Program-made: the position numbers and the translations under genes | Assembly: GCF_943373825.1 (NCBI RefSeq) | Contig: NZ_CALSBP010000001.1 | Coordinates: forward strand, 310,001 to 374,000 | DNA: 64,000 nucleotides | Direction of reading: 5' to 3' | Source of the DNA: Aquimarina spinulae | GTDB lineage: Bacteria; Bacteroidota; Bacteroidia; Flavobacteriales; Flavobacteriaceae | In this document: piece after piece, positions 33,126 to 43,116 of the stretch | How positions within the stretch are numbered: position 1 is the first letter of the stretch | How the letters are laid out: every line of letters starts with the position of its first letter | Notes under the pieces: model-generated | The model's database searches: none | What the model was told of the DNA's origin: nothing | Seen by the model: only the letters and a program-made list of their open reading frames with translations

Positions 33126-34106
33126 TTACTTCCTGAGTAAACTCGGTGCTATACCATATTGTTTTTTAAATGCAGTTGTAAAGTGCTGGGGGTTTTTATA
33201 GCCAATAATATCTGAAATTTCGTTGATTGATAAATTGGGATTTAGCAATAGGCTTTTGGCTTTCTCCATTTTAGTATCACGAATATATCCGAAAACTGTC
33301 GTTCCGAAAACGTTTTTAAATTCTTTTTTAAGGGTACATTCATTCGTACTTACCATTCTGGCCAAATCCGAAAGACTTAGAGGATTATTTAATTTTTCGA
33401 CTACAATATCCCGTGCCAAATGCATTTTGTCAATTATGTTTCTTGAAGATTCTGCGTTTGCAAAACAAAAGTCACATTGTTGCATTTGATTCAACTGTAA
33501 AAGTAGCAATTCCATCACTTTAGACTCCAGAAACAATTTTCGAAATTCATTTTTAAGAGGGCAATTAATAATATTATATATTACAGCAAACATTTCGGAG
33601 GTTATGGGATGATTATGAGGACTAATAATCCCTGATTTCTTATCCTGTATTAATTTTTTAAAAGCTTCAAATTGCCCAAAAGTTGGTAAATACTGCTCAA
33701 AGAATGCTGGTTTGAGGTTGATCTCGAAGAAGAACATTTCTTTAGAGTTCCATTCTACATTACCTCGAAAATCATTTCCATAAAAGATATTATGCGAATT
33801 AGACCCAATTGAAAAATCACCATGAAAAGTATCCATTGAGGTAGATGAATTTCCCATTATAGTAAAATGCATTTCAACCGTTTCCTCTTCAAACTCAAAA
33901 GAAATAGTGGTCTTTTCGGCGAATCTACCCTTTCCATAGCCGATTCTAAAATTGTCAAGAACTATTTCTTTATACCAACCATCAAATTTTTTGTAATTGA
34001 ATGTAAATTTAAATTCGCCAGTTCCTGCACTATCATAATGATGTTGTATACTCCCCGATTCATAGATAATTTCCTCTAAATCTTTTAGGTACAGTTTCAT
34101 CCCCAT
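33126..34106 (-). CDS. AraC family regulator (PchR-like arrangement)
   Basis: A 326-residue regulator with a long N-terminal domain (about 1-215) and a C-terminal AraC domain: helix-turn-helix LSLSDLARMVSTNECTLKKEF and LSINEISDIIGYKNPQHFTTAF. The layout, and the divergent position against a TonB-dependent receptor 113 nt away, is that of siderophore-uptake regulators such as PchR. The start may be at the third codon (MKLYL). It probably controls the receptor and the ABC genes behind it. The ligand is not known. Confidence 0.85.
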   Translation of the reverse strand: MGMKLYLKDLEEIIYESGSIQHHYDSAGTGEFKFTFNYKKFDGWYKEIVLDNFRIGYGKGRFAEKTTISFEFEEETVEMHFTIMGNSSTSMDTFHGDFSIGSNSHNIFYGNDFRGNVEWNSKEMFFFEINLKPAFFEQYLPTFGQFEAFKKLIQDKKSGIISPHNHPITSEMFAVIYNIINCPLKNEFRKLFLESKVMELLLLQLNQMQQCDFCFANAESSRNIIDKMHLARDIVVEKLNNPLSLSDLARMVSTNECTLKKEFKNVFGTTVFGYIRDTKMEKAKSLLLNPNLSINEISDIIGYKNPQHFTTAFKKQYGIAPSLLRK

Positions 34107-34219
34107 CGTTATTCCGTTTTACGTAGTTAATTTTCCGTTACGCGTAGGCTTGTTCTATACGCCCCTTTTACATTTACCCATTCAAATATATTATTTAAAG
34201 TTATTCTAAATAAATAAAA

Positions 34220-36578
34220 ATGCAAAAAAAACCCCTATCCCTTCACATTTTGTTGCTATTTACGATTATTTCTCAAGCACAATTCTCAATAAAAGGTACC
34301 GTAAGCGATGAAATTGGAAATCCCGTTGAAGGTGCTCAGGTATATCTCCTGGGAACTTCAAAGGGAGCATTGACAAATACTCAAGGTAACTACAACATCG
34401 TTAATATTGTTTCAAAAACTTATTTTGTCGAAGTAAGCTATCTTGGCTATTTGACAATAACAAAGCAAATAAATCCAGGTAAAGATGAAGAACTTTCTCT
34501 TGACTTTGTATTGGTCGAATCATCCAGTAAACTCGACGAGGTAGTGGTTTCGGCAGCCAACCGGAGGCTACAGAACATTCAAAAAACCGAGGCCTCAATA
34601 TCGGCAATAGGTACAAAAGAAATAGGGCAACTGCAAGTAAAGGAGTTTAACCAGCTGAACAGTATTGCTCCCAATTTTAACACCTATGATGATGGAGGAC
34701 CGGGTATCTTTACCGTTGTAGCCAGCAGAGGAATATCTACGATAGACGTAAACCCCACAATGGGTGTTTATGTGGATGATGTACCTTACTTTTCTACGTT
34801 GGGTTATCCTTTGGCCTTAAGTGATATTGATCAAATTGAAGTATTACGAGGACCACAAGGAACACTTTATGGTCGAAATGCCTTGGCAGGTGTTCTCAAA
34901 ATTACCACTAAAAGGCCCAAAAATGAATTGTCTGGTTTCGCAACCGTTGGGTTTGGAAACCTAAATTCAAAAGAACTTGCTTTTGCATTAAATACACCTG
35001 TTGTTAAGAACAAATTGTTTTTTAGAACCAGCGCCAGGATTACTGAACGTGATGGATTTATTACGAATGAGTTCAATAACAAAGATATGCAAAACAGAAA
35101 GGCGGTTGATGCTAATTTCAGATTCAAATATTTTGCCAACGATAAGTTATCTTTGGCTCTTCGTTATAATCTTCAAAGACGAGAATCTGATGCTTATTCT
35201 TTTGCTATAGCAACCCCGGATAATTCTTTGCAAGATATTTTACAAAATAGCCTTTATCGAGTAAATTTTGATGCAGACGTATTCCAAGAAGTACTCACTC
35301 AGAATTTAGCGTTTAATCTCAAATATGATTTTGATACTTTCGCCATTAATGCTATTACTTCTTTTCAGCATACAAAGCAAGAATCTTTAGATGAATTTGA
35401 TTATACTCCTTTTGACATTCAATCTGCCGGTCGATTAAGTTATTTTCATAACTTTTCGCAAGAAATCCGATTAAACTCATCGTCAGATACCAACTTTCAT
35501 TGGGTCGGTGGAGTCTTTTTTTACCAAAATACAGAAGAACGTGATGATGTACGTTTTTTTTGGGACCGATATAGGTTTTGCTGTTCCTGATTATGCACCT
35601 TTAGCTCCATTTAGACAAATTGAAGATCCAGAGACCAACAGAAAAGGGATAGCAGTTTTTGGACAGGTAACTTATGATATAACGGATAGATTATCACTTA
35701 CGGGAGGTTTGCGGGCCGACTATGAAGACGTTAAGGCCAGCGTGACACGTACCTATTCTACTCCAGCGATTGTGGGAAACAGTTTTTCTGATAAAGCAAA
35801 TTTTAATGCAATTTCTCCTAAAGCGGCTCTAGGATATGATGTGAACGACAATGTGTTTTTATTCGCCAATTTTGCTAAAGGATTTAGACCTGGGGGTATT
35901 AATACTTTTGTTTTCAATCCTGAAGATGCTCCTTTTGAGCCTGAAACCTCATTGAATTATGAACTGGGAATAAAGACCAACCTTATAAAGAATCGGTTAA
36001 AACTGAACCTTACTGGTTTCTTTATTAATTACAAAGATCAGCAAGTTTTTACAGTACTGGATTTAGCAAATTTCGTCATCGGGACTGATAATATTGGGGA
36101 ATCCAGAAGTTATGGATTGGAATTGGAAAGTAAGTGGGTTGCTGCACGTGGATTGGATTTTACCTTGAATTTGGGTTATTTGAATACTGAAATAACAAAG
36201 TACAACCCCATCGATTTTAATACAGGAACAACATTGGATTATTCTGGCAATGATTTACCTCTAGCTGCAGAATTCAACGGGAATCTCAATATTAATTATA
36301 AATTCCCACTAAACAAGAAATTCAATTTAGAAACCAGTGTTGACTACAATTACCAATCTGAGTTCTTCTTTTCGGTGGACAATGATATTTTGCAAGATGC
36401 CTATGGTTTATTGAATGGAAGGATAGGAATTACTTCTAAAAACTTAGATCTTTTCTTTTGGAGTAAAAACATTACAGATGAGGCATACTATAGCTACGGT
36501 TATGGTGTTGGAGGGTTCAATGCTGCTTCCTTTGGTCTTCCCCAAACTTATGGAGCAACTCTGACTGCTAAATTATAA
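34220..36578 (+). pseudogene. TonB-dependent receptor, split by a frameshift in a T8 run
   Basis: One 786-codon receptor gene is broken at 35554-35561. The first part (34220-35590) holds a signal peptide, CarboxypepD_reg domain (GTVSDEIGNPVEGAQVYLLG), plug (VVVSAANRRLQNIQKTEASI, LRGPQGTLYGRNALAGVL) and early barrel, then runs into a premature stop. The second frame (to 36578) carries the remaining barrel (ITDRLSLTGGLRADYED, FANFAKGFRPGG) up to the terminal aromatic end TLTAKL. Removing one T from the run of eight joins them as VRFFGTDIGFAVPDY. Either a true mutation, a sequencing error, or a slippage switch. The product would import an iron-siderophore-like ligand; an AraC regulator is divergent. 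Confidence 0.85.
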
Positions 36579-36622
36579 AGAATTACTATGAAGAATGTTT
36601 CAATAACAAAAAAACACTAAAA

Positions 36623-37492
36623 ATGAAATTGGAAATTCAAAACCTCTCAAAAACATACTCGAATGGAGTACAAGCATTAAAAAATGTATCTCTTACTATT
36701 GAAAAGGGTATGTTTGGTTTATTGGGTCAAAATGGAGCCGGTAAGTCTACCTTAATGCGTACTATAGCCACTTTACAGGATCCGGATACTGGTGAAATTG
36801 AATTTAACGGCATAAATGTTCTTAAAAAGCCCGAAGAGCTCAGAAAAATATTAGGTTATTTGCCTCAGGAATTTGGAGTATACCCTAATGTTACTGCTGA
36901 AGAACTATTAATTCATATTGCCGATATGAAAGGCATAGTGCATAAAGGTGAACGAAAAGACACGGTAGAAGCACTACTTCACAAGGTAAACCTTTATGAT
37001 GTAAGGAAGAAAAAGCTTGACGGTTACTCAGGTGGTATGAAGCAACGATTTGGTATTGCTCAAGCCTTGTTGGGTAATCCGCAACTTATTATTGTAGACG
37101 AACCTACTGCTGGTTTGGATCCCATGGAGCGGAATCGCTTTTACAATCTTCTTTCAGAGTTAGGTGAAAATGCAGTAGTGATTCTTTCTACACATATTGT
37201 AGAAGATGTTAGTACGCTCTGTGAGGATATGGCCATTATTGGTGGTGGAAAGGTTATGCTCACGGGCAAACCCAATGAAATTGAAGAAGCTATGCGTGAT
37301 AAGTTGTATGAGGTTCCAATCCACAAGGAGGAACTCGCTGAATATCAAGAAAAATACAAAGTCATATCACAACGTTTCTTTGCAGGAAGATTGATGATTA
37401 CAGTAATGGCAGATGATATTCCTTCAGGTGAATTTGATGCTAAAGCTCCTTCTTTGGAAGATGCCTATTTTAAAATTTTAAGCGAAAATTAA
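36623..37492 (+). CDS. ABC transporter ATP-binding protein
   Basis: A 289-residue ATPase with Walker A GQNGAGKST, Q-loop YLPQEFG, signature YSGGMKQR, Walker B LIIVDEPTAGLDP and switch His in LSTHIVED. The C-terminal extension resembles those of ABC-2 exporter ATPases (CcmA-like). It starts 45 nt after the receptor and ends 1 nt before the permease gene, so the three form one operon. Direction of transport is more likely export or a mechanical role than import, judged from the partner permease. Confidence 0.92.
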   Translation: MKLEIQNLSKTYSNGVQALKNVSLTIEKGMFGLLGQNGAGKSTLMRTIATLQDPDTGEIEFNGINVLKKPEELRKILGYLPQEFGVYPNVTAEELLIHIADMKGIVHKGERKDTVEALLHKVNLYDVRKKKLDGYSGGMKQRFGIAQALLGNPQLIIVDEPTAGLDPMERNRFYNLLSELGENAVVILSTHIVEDVSTLCEDMAIIGGGKVMLTGKPNEIEEAMRDKLYEVPIHKEELAEYQEKYKVISQRFFAGRLMITVMADDIPSGEFDAKAPSLEDAYFKILSEN

Positions 37493-37493
37493 G

Positions 37494-40400
37494 ATGAAAA
37501 CAATACTTTCAATCATAAAAAACGAGCTCAAACAACGTTTGTTTAGTTGGGTTACACTAATTTTCTTTTTGATGCTTGTTTTCCAGGGTATTTGGTATAC
37601 CAAAGGTACCTTTGACTATTTTTCGAATGATGGAGTACTGATGAATTCTCCCAGTATTTTCTATCGTAACTATGCAGGTATGGGTATGTTGATGATTATC
37701 ATCATAGCTGTTGCTACTGGTGGAGTACTATATAAGGAGATACAATATAAATCTGCTCAATGGACTTATGCATTGCCAATTAAGGATAAGCATTTTTTTC
37801 TGGGTAGGTTTATTGCAGCATATCTATATCTAATTGTGATTAGTACAGGGATGATCGTAGGCCATTTGTTGGTGCCATTTTCCGGTATCGGCGAAGCAAA
37901 CCGTTTTGGTTCTACACCATGGGGGCAGTTGTTTCATGGTTGGCTCATGTTTACTATACCCAACTTGTTTTTCTATGTGTCACTTGTCTTTTTTTCCATT
38001 GTATTTACAAGACGAATAGCTACAAGTTATCTGGCCGTCTTTGTGGTGGTTATCATATTTTTGATTGCGCAAACCTCTTTTGAAACAGGAGGAGGGGATA
38101 ACTTACTTGCTTATATATTGGCGGATTCAGGGGGGTACGTAGCTGCTCAACATTATACAGACATGTTGAGTACGACACAAAAAAATATAGATTATTTCCA
38201 GCTTACCGGATATATTTTACAGAATAGAATTCTTTGGATAGGCATAGCTCTTTTACTTTTAATAGTTTCATATTTTAAATTCTCATTTAAGTATTTCATA
38301 AAAGCAGGGACTAATAAATCGAAAAAAATAAGGGAGGAAAATAAAACCTTTTTTACGACGCGATCGGTACAGTTACCAAAAGTTACAAAGCAATTTCGTA
38401 TTCCAAACTTTCTTAAAAAGCTATGGTCTTTATCAAAACTAGAGTTCTTGAATATTGTTCGTCCTACCTCATTCAAAATCATCTTAGGAATTATTCTATT
38501 AATGGTCTTTTTACAGAATGTAACCTGGAATGCCACTTATTATATAGGTAATGAACTCCCAATAAGTAGTAATATGACTTATTTCCGTATGCAATGGGGA
38601 GTGTTTGTCAATATGTTAATCATGATTTGGGCTGGGGAATTATTTTTTAAAGATAAAACAGTTAACATTTGGCAGATTACAGATTCTTTACCTGTTCCAG
38701 TATGGGTAACTCAACTTTCGCGTTTTGCTGCTGTAATTGGCCTTTCTTTTGTGTTAAGTGTAAGCTTTATCCTGATCTCAATATTCACTCAGATATTATT
38801 GGGTGGCGCATCTTATATTGATTTAGGGCGATTTATCGAAGATATTCTGCTATACAGATGGGCATTCCTTAATTTTGTATTATGGTCATCCCTTGTGTTC
38901 TTTGTTGGAGCTTTAAGTAGTCAACGCATTCTTACTCATATATTATGTGCCGGATTATTTTTCTTCTTGATTATTTCGTATGAATTAGGCATCTTGGTAG
39001 ATTTACGAGTTGGTTTTGGTTTTACGCCAGGGGTGGAAGATTATTCTGAGATGAGTGGTTATGGTATATTTCAGCCAGCTGCCAATTGGTTTTTCTTTCT
39101 TTGGTTGGCATTAGCAACAACTATGATTATGGCAGGGATTTGGTTGTGGAAACGTGGTTCGGATAAAAAATGGATCAACAGGATTTCCTTTAAAAATATG
39201 CAACTGAGTCATTTTTCTAAGGTAACCATGATTGCATGTTTTGGTCTATTCTTGGCTTTAATGTCATTTATAAACAAAAATGTTTACGACATAGGGAACT
39301 TTACCCCAGAAGCCGAGGAGGAACGCTTAGATGCCGAGTATGAAAAAAAATATAAGTATTTAGAAACACGCCCTCAGCCAATATATGAGACGGTTGATTT
39401 GAAAATTGACTTTTTCCCTTCAGAAAGAAGGGCTTCTTATTTGGCCGATATAGTCCTTACCAACAAAACAAATGTAGATACGATTTTCTTAAACTGTAAG
39501 GATTTTGCCATGGTAAAAAGTCTAATTATCAAAGGGCAAGAGTTAAAACCTATAAAGAAGGATGAAGATCAAAATATCACTGCGTATCTTATTCCACAAG
39601 CTATGCGTACCGACAGCCTTTTACAATTTAAACTGAAAGGAGTTAAGAAATATGAAGGCTTTACACAAAGTGATTTTCAAGCTGATCTTACCTATAAAGG
39701 AAGTTTTGGGAGTGTTCAAGATTATTTACCAGTTATCGGTTATGATAGTGATAAAGAACTATTGGAGAACCGTAAGCGCGAAGAACAAAATCTTAATAAA
39801 CTGAGTTCAAGAATGCCATTGATAAATGACTCTTTGGGTCTTCAGCAGAATGCTTTTTCAACAGATGCGAATCTGGTTAAAGGAAGCATTACGATCAGTA
39901 CAGAAAAAGGACAAATTCCATTTACAGCAGGTGAATTGCAAAAAAGAGAGACAAATGGTGATCGTACCATTGCTTATTACAACATCAATACACCTCAGAT
40001 ATTCAACTGGCATTTGGGTTCTTCAGACTATTCAATCAAAAAAGGTGTAGCTAATAATATAAAGTATACTATTCTATATAAACCTTCACATACGTTCAAT
40101 ATAGAATTGTACCAAGATGCTATCAAAAAAGCAATTGCCTATATGCAAAAAAAGTTTGGAATAAATGCTGTAGCAGATAAACTCCAATTAGTCGAAATAC
40201 ATCGCTGGCAAGATCCTAGCTACAATTTTGCTAATACAATTGTTCTTTCAGAAAAAGAAGGATGGGTTGCAGATACAAAAGGTTTACAGGAGAAAGCCTA
40301 TATTCTTCAAACTATAGGAAGTGGATTGGCAAGTTTATGGGTACAAAGAAACTTGTCTGTTGCTAATGTGCAAGGAGCTGATATGCTAATCAAGGCATTG

Positions 40401-40763
40401 CCCGAATCCATTGGATTACAATTTGTGAAAGAGTCTTTGGGAGAAGAAGCATTACAACTTCTTGTAAAAAAGAAAAAGGACAAATATGGTAAAGACAGGA
40501 ACAATGAACCTAATTCCGAACCCTCATTGCTCTACGCTGACGGTACGGAATATCTTGAAGTTAATAAAGGGGCGACAGCGATACTCACATTGATGGAAAC
40601 TATCAGAATCCAAAAGTTCAATTCGACTTTGGTGCAATGGGTAAATGAAAATAGATGGGAGCCCAAGAGGTTTGTTGATTTCTATTTACGATTATTGAAT
40701 GAAGTACCAGTTTCTGAAAAAGAGCGTATAAAGCAGTTGTTTGAGATTGTAGATAAAGTTTAA
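37494..40763 (+). CDS. ABC permease fused to a degenerate M1-aminopeptidase-like domain
   Basis: A 1089-residue fusion. Residues 1-about 600 contain two ABC-2-type permease halves with about twelve hydrophobic helices. From about 620 a soluble beta-rich region follows, and from about 850 an M1-peptidase-like alpha/beta part. The zinc motif HExxH(Q/W) is lost: the corresponding residues 943-947 read SGLAS before LW, where M1 enzymes have HELAH before QW. A downstream glutamate in LPESIGLQFV remains. The peptidase part is therefore probably a binding or structural module. It partners the ATPase directly upstream (1-nt gap). Confidence 0.85.
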   Translation: MKTILSIIKNELKQRLFSWVTLIFFLMLVFQGIWYTKGTFDYFSNDGVLMNSPSIFYRNYAGMGMLMIIIIAVATGGVLYKEIQYKSAQWTYALPIKDKHFFLGRFIAAYLYLIVISTGMIVGHLLVPFSGIGEANRFGSTPWGQLFHGWLMFTIPNLFFYVSLVFFSIVFTRRIATSYLAVFVVVIIFLIAQTSFETGGGDNLLAYILADSGGYVAAQHYTDMLSTTQKNIDYFQLTGYILQNRILWIGIALLLLIVSYFKFSFKYFIKAGTNKSKKIREENKTFFTTRSVQLPKVTKQFRIPNFLKKLWSLSKLEFLNIVRPTSFKIILGIILLMVFLQNVTWNATYYIGNELPISSNMTYFRMQWGVFVNMLIMIWAGELFFKDKTVNIWQITDSLPVPVWVTQLSRFAAVIGLSFVLSVSFILISIFTQILLGGASYIDLGRFIEDILLYRWAFLNFVLWSSLVFFVGALSSQRILTHILCAGLFFFLIISYELGILVDLRVGFGFTPGVEDYSEMSGYGIFQPAANWFFFLWLALATTMIMAGIWLWKRGSDKKWINRISFKNMQLSHFSKVTMIACFGLFLALMSFINKNVYDIGNFTPEAEEERLDAEYEKKYKYLETRPQPIYETVDLKIDFFPSERRASYLADIVLTNKTNVDTIFLNCKDFAMVKSLIIKGQELKPIKKDEDQNITAYLIPQAMRTDSLLQFKLKGVKKYEGFTQSDFQADLTYKGSFGSVQDYLPVIGYDSDKELLENRKREEQNLNKLSSRMPLINDSLGLQQNAFSTDANLVKGSITISTEKGQIPFTAGELQKRETNGDRTIAYYNINTPQIFNWHLGSSDYSIKKGVANNIKYTILYKPSHTFNIELYQDAIKKAIAYMQKKFGINAVADKLQLVEIHRWQDPSYNFANTIVLSEKEGWVADTKGLQEKAYILQTIGSGLASLWVQRNLSVANVQGADMLIKALPESIGLQFVKESLGEEALQLLVKKKKDKYGKDRNNEPNSEPSLLYADGTEYLEVNKGATAILTLMETIRIQKFNSTLVQWVNENRWEPKRFVDFYLRLLNEVPVSEKERIKQLFEIVDKV

Positions 40764-40786
40764 AAAATATAGAAGATGCTTTTATG

Positions 40787-42880
40787 TTATAATTGTTTAA
40801 GAGCCTGCTCTATACTCTGAACAGGAAGTTTGCATGCTCCTTGTTGGCAGACATATATAAAAGTTGCATCTTCTATATACTTATTTTTAAATACTGGTAG
40901 TGTGCTTTCTTGGGTACTCCCCACAACAATAGCGTTTGGGATATAATACGAATTAAAAGTATTTGCTATAGAATCTGCTTTTTCCCCTACAATTACAATC
41001 TCATAAAAAGGATAAACAGTGTGAAGCTGCAAAGCACTCCATTTAGAAAAATCTTTTGCGTTATCGGTTAGATAATCTGCCATAGAAGATAACATCTGCT
41101 TCGACTTTTCTGTAAGCTGGTTATCATAGTTTAGAATACCAAGTTTTTTTAAATTATGTGCCATAACCGCATTTGGTGATGGTATTACTCCATCATCAAC
41201 TTTAATTAATGTAGAGATCAATTTACTTTCTTTGGTATACTTATACATCTTAGTCACCGAATCTGTATAATGTGTAGTTGCAATTGTATGTAACGTATTT
41301 GCGCGATCCAGGTATTTTGTTTCCAGGGTTACACTATATAAATTGATAGTGGCATCAATAAGTAAGGCATAATCTTCTATAAAACCTTCTTGCTGCTTAT
41401 CACCTTTTTTATAAGTATGAACCAGAAAATTATTGTTGGTATTATTGGTATCAATAACATCGTAAAGTGCGATAGCTTTGGTAAGGTATTCTTTATTCCC
41501 AAAAGTTTTGTATGCATCAATAAATCCATTAATCAGTAAGGCATTCCATGAAGTAATTACTTTATCATCAATAGCAGGGGATACTCTTTTCTGTCTTTCT
41601 TTAAAGAGTAATTCTTGCCATTTAGCTTTTAGGAGTACTAACTTCTCTGGTAAGATATCATTTTGAGCACTAAACATACTATCATTAGAAGATTGTTGTA
41701 TACTAAAAGAAGCTTCTTTTTCCGAATCTTCAGAAGTTCCTAAATCATAATATGTAGAAAAAAGAGAATACTCTTCTTTTAAAATATGTTGTAACTCTTC
41801 TTCTTTCCATTGATAATAACCACCTTCTTTTCCTTCACTATCTGCATCTATCGCCGAGTGATATCCCCCATTTTGACCTTTCATTTCACGTTCTAAAAAA
41901 GTAATGGTCTCTTCTACTATAGTTTTATATTGTGCTTTTTTATAAACTTTATATGCTTTAGAATAGAGACTAATTAGTTGTGCATTGGTATAAAGCATTT
42001 TTTCAAAATGAGGAACTTTCCAATATGGATCGGTACTGTATCTAAAAAAGCCTCCACCAACATGATCATAAATGCCTCCCGATGCGATATTGTCTAAAGT
42101 ATTTTCAACATGTCTTTTAACAGTGTCGTTATGTGTTAGTTCGGTATAATCCATAAGAAAATCCAAACTATGAGGTTTGATAAATTTTTGATTCCCGAGA
42201 TCTCCTCCCCATTTGAGGTCCCAATTTTTTTGCCAATTGTTCACACTTAGATCAAGAGCATCTTTAGTTAAATGGGTATCATCATTTTTGGGTTCGATTA
42301 CATTGGTAGCATGTATTCCCGACGAAATTTTATCGGCATAATCTGTCAGTTTTTCAGGATCGGTTTGATATAAATCGATGATTTTATTCAGCACTTCTTT
42401 CCATTGTTCATTGGTATGATAAGTGCCTCCATATACAGGTTTTCCATTCGGAAGAAGAATAACATTAAGAGGCCATCCACCACTACCTTGCATTAATTGT
42501 ACAGCAGTCATATAAACATGATCCAGATCCGGACGTTCTTCTCTATCTACTTTAATATTTATAAAACGCTCATTCATTATCCGAGCGATATTTTCATCTG
42601 CAAAGGTTTCTTTTTCCATGACATGACACCAATGGCAAGAAGAATACCCGATACTTACAATCAATAATTTATTGGTTTTTACAGCCTCTTCAAGAGTGCT
42701 ATCACTCCAGGGTCTCCAATCTACAGGATTATGTGCATGTTGTAATAAATAAGGGCTTGTTTCATTAATCAAGCTATTGGTATATGCATGATCACTTTTT
42801 GATGAAGTATCCTTACAACTAAAAATAACCAGTAGTATAATAAAAAAAATAAATTTTAGAATTCGAGAAGTATTTAACAT
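40787..42880 (-). CDS. Thioredoxin-domain lipoprotein (YyaL/SPATA20, DUF255 family)
   Basis: A long lipoprotein of about 697 residues (lipobox VIFSCKD; start at 42880, [10 protein letters not shown]). It opens with the DUF255 thioredoxin-like domain: [17 protein letters not shown], then [14 protein letters not shown] (the CxxC motif) and [11 protein letters not shown] six-hairpin-like alpha/alpha barrel follows with [26 protein letters not shown] and [13 protein letters not shown]. The family is widespread but its reaction is not settled; it is often thought to act on sugars or lipids. It is divergent from the CRTAC1-like gene. Confidence 0.9.
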   Translation of the reverse strand: MLNTSRILKFIFFIILLVIFSCKDTSSKSDHAYTNSLINETSPYLLQHAHNPVDWRPWSDSTLEEAVKTNKLLIVSIGYSSCHWCHVMEKETFADENIARIMNERFINIKVDREERPDLDHVYMTAVQLMQGSGGWPLNVILLPNGKPVYGGTYHTNEQWKEVLNKIIDLYQTDPEKLTDYADKISSGIHATNVIEPKNDDTHLTKDALDLSVNNWQKNWDLKWGGDLGNQKFIKPHSLDFLMDYTELTHNDTVKRHVENTLDNIASGGIYDHVGGGFFRYSTDPYWKVPHFEKMLYTNAQLISLYSKAYKVYKKAQYKTIVEETITFLEREMKGQNGGYHSAIDADSEGKEGGYYQWKEEELQHILKEEYSLFSTYYDLGTSEDSEKEASFSIQQSSNDSMFSAQNDILPEKLVLLKAKWQELLFKERQKRVSPAIDDKVITSWNALLINGFIDAYKTFGNKEYLTKAIALYDVIDTNNTNNNFLVHTYKKGDKQQEGFIEDYALLIDATINLYSVTLETKYLDRANTLHTIATTHYTDSVTKMYKYTKESKLISTLIKVDDGVIPSPNAVMAHNLKKLGILNYDNQLTEKSKQMLSSMADYLTDNAKDFSKWSALQLHTVYPFYEIVIVGEKADSIANTFNSYYIPNAIVVGSTQESTLPVFKNKYIEDATFIYVCQQGACKLPVQSIEQALKQL

Positions 42881-43116
42881 TTCGTTACAAAAAGGTATAT
42901 TTAAAGCAAAGTACAATAATTTGTATAATATCCCTAAATACGATGCTCAGAGGTTTATTTATACTAAGAAATGTATAATGTAAGGCTATCATTTGAATAA
43001 ATTAATTCAAGTCGTTTGTCTATAAAAACATGCTGTTTAGAGGATAAGTTTACAATAAAAAAAAATGTTCCTTATTTTCAAATTTCCTCAAAAAAGGAAG
43101 ATCTAATTTTTAGAAT

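Noticed and set aside
34220..36578. Treating the two receptor frames as two separate genes
   Set aside because: The second frame lacks a signal peptide and plug, begins inside the barrel, and one T fits both halves together exactly.
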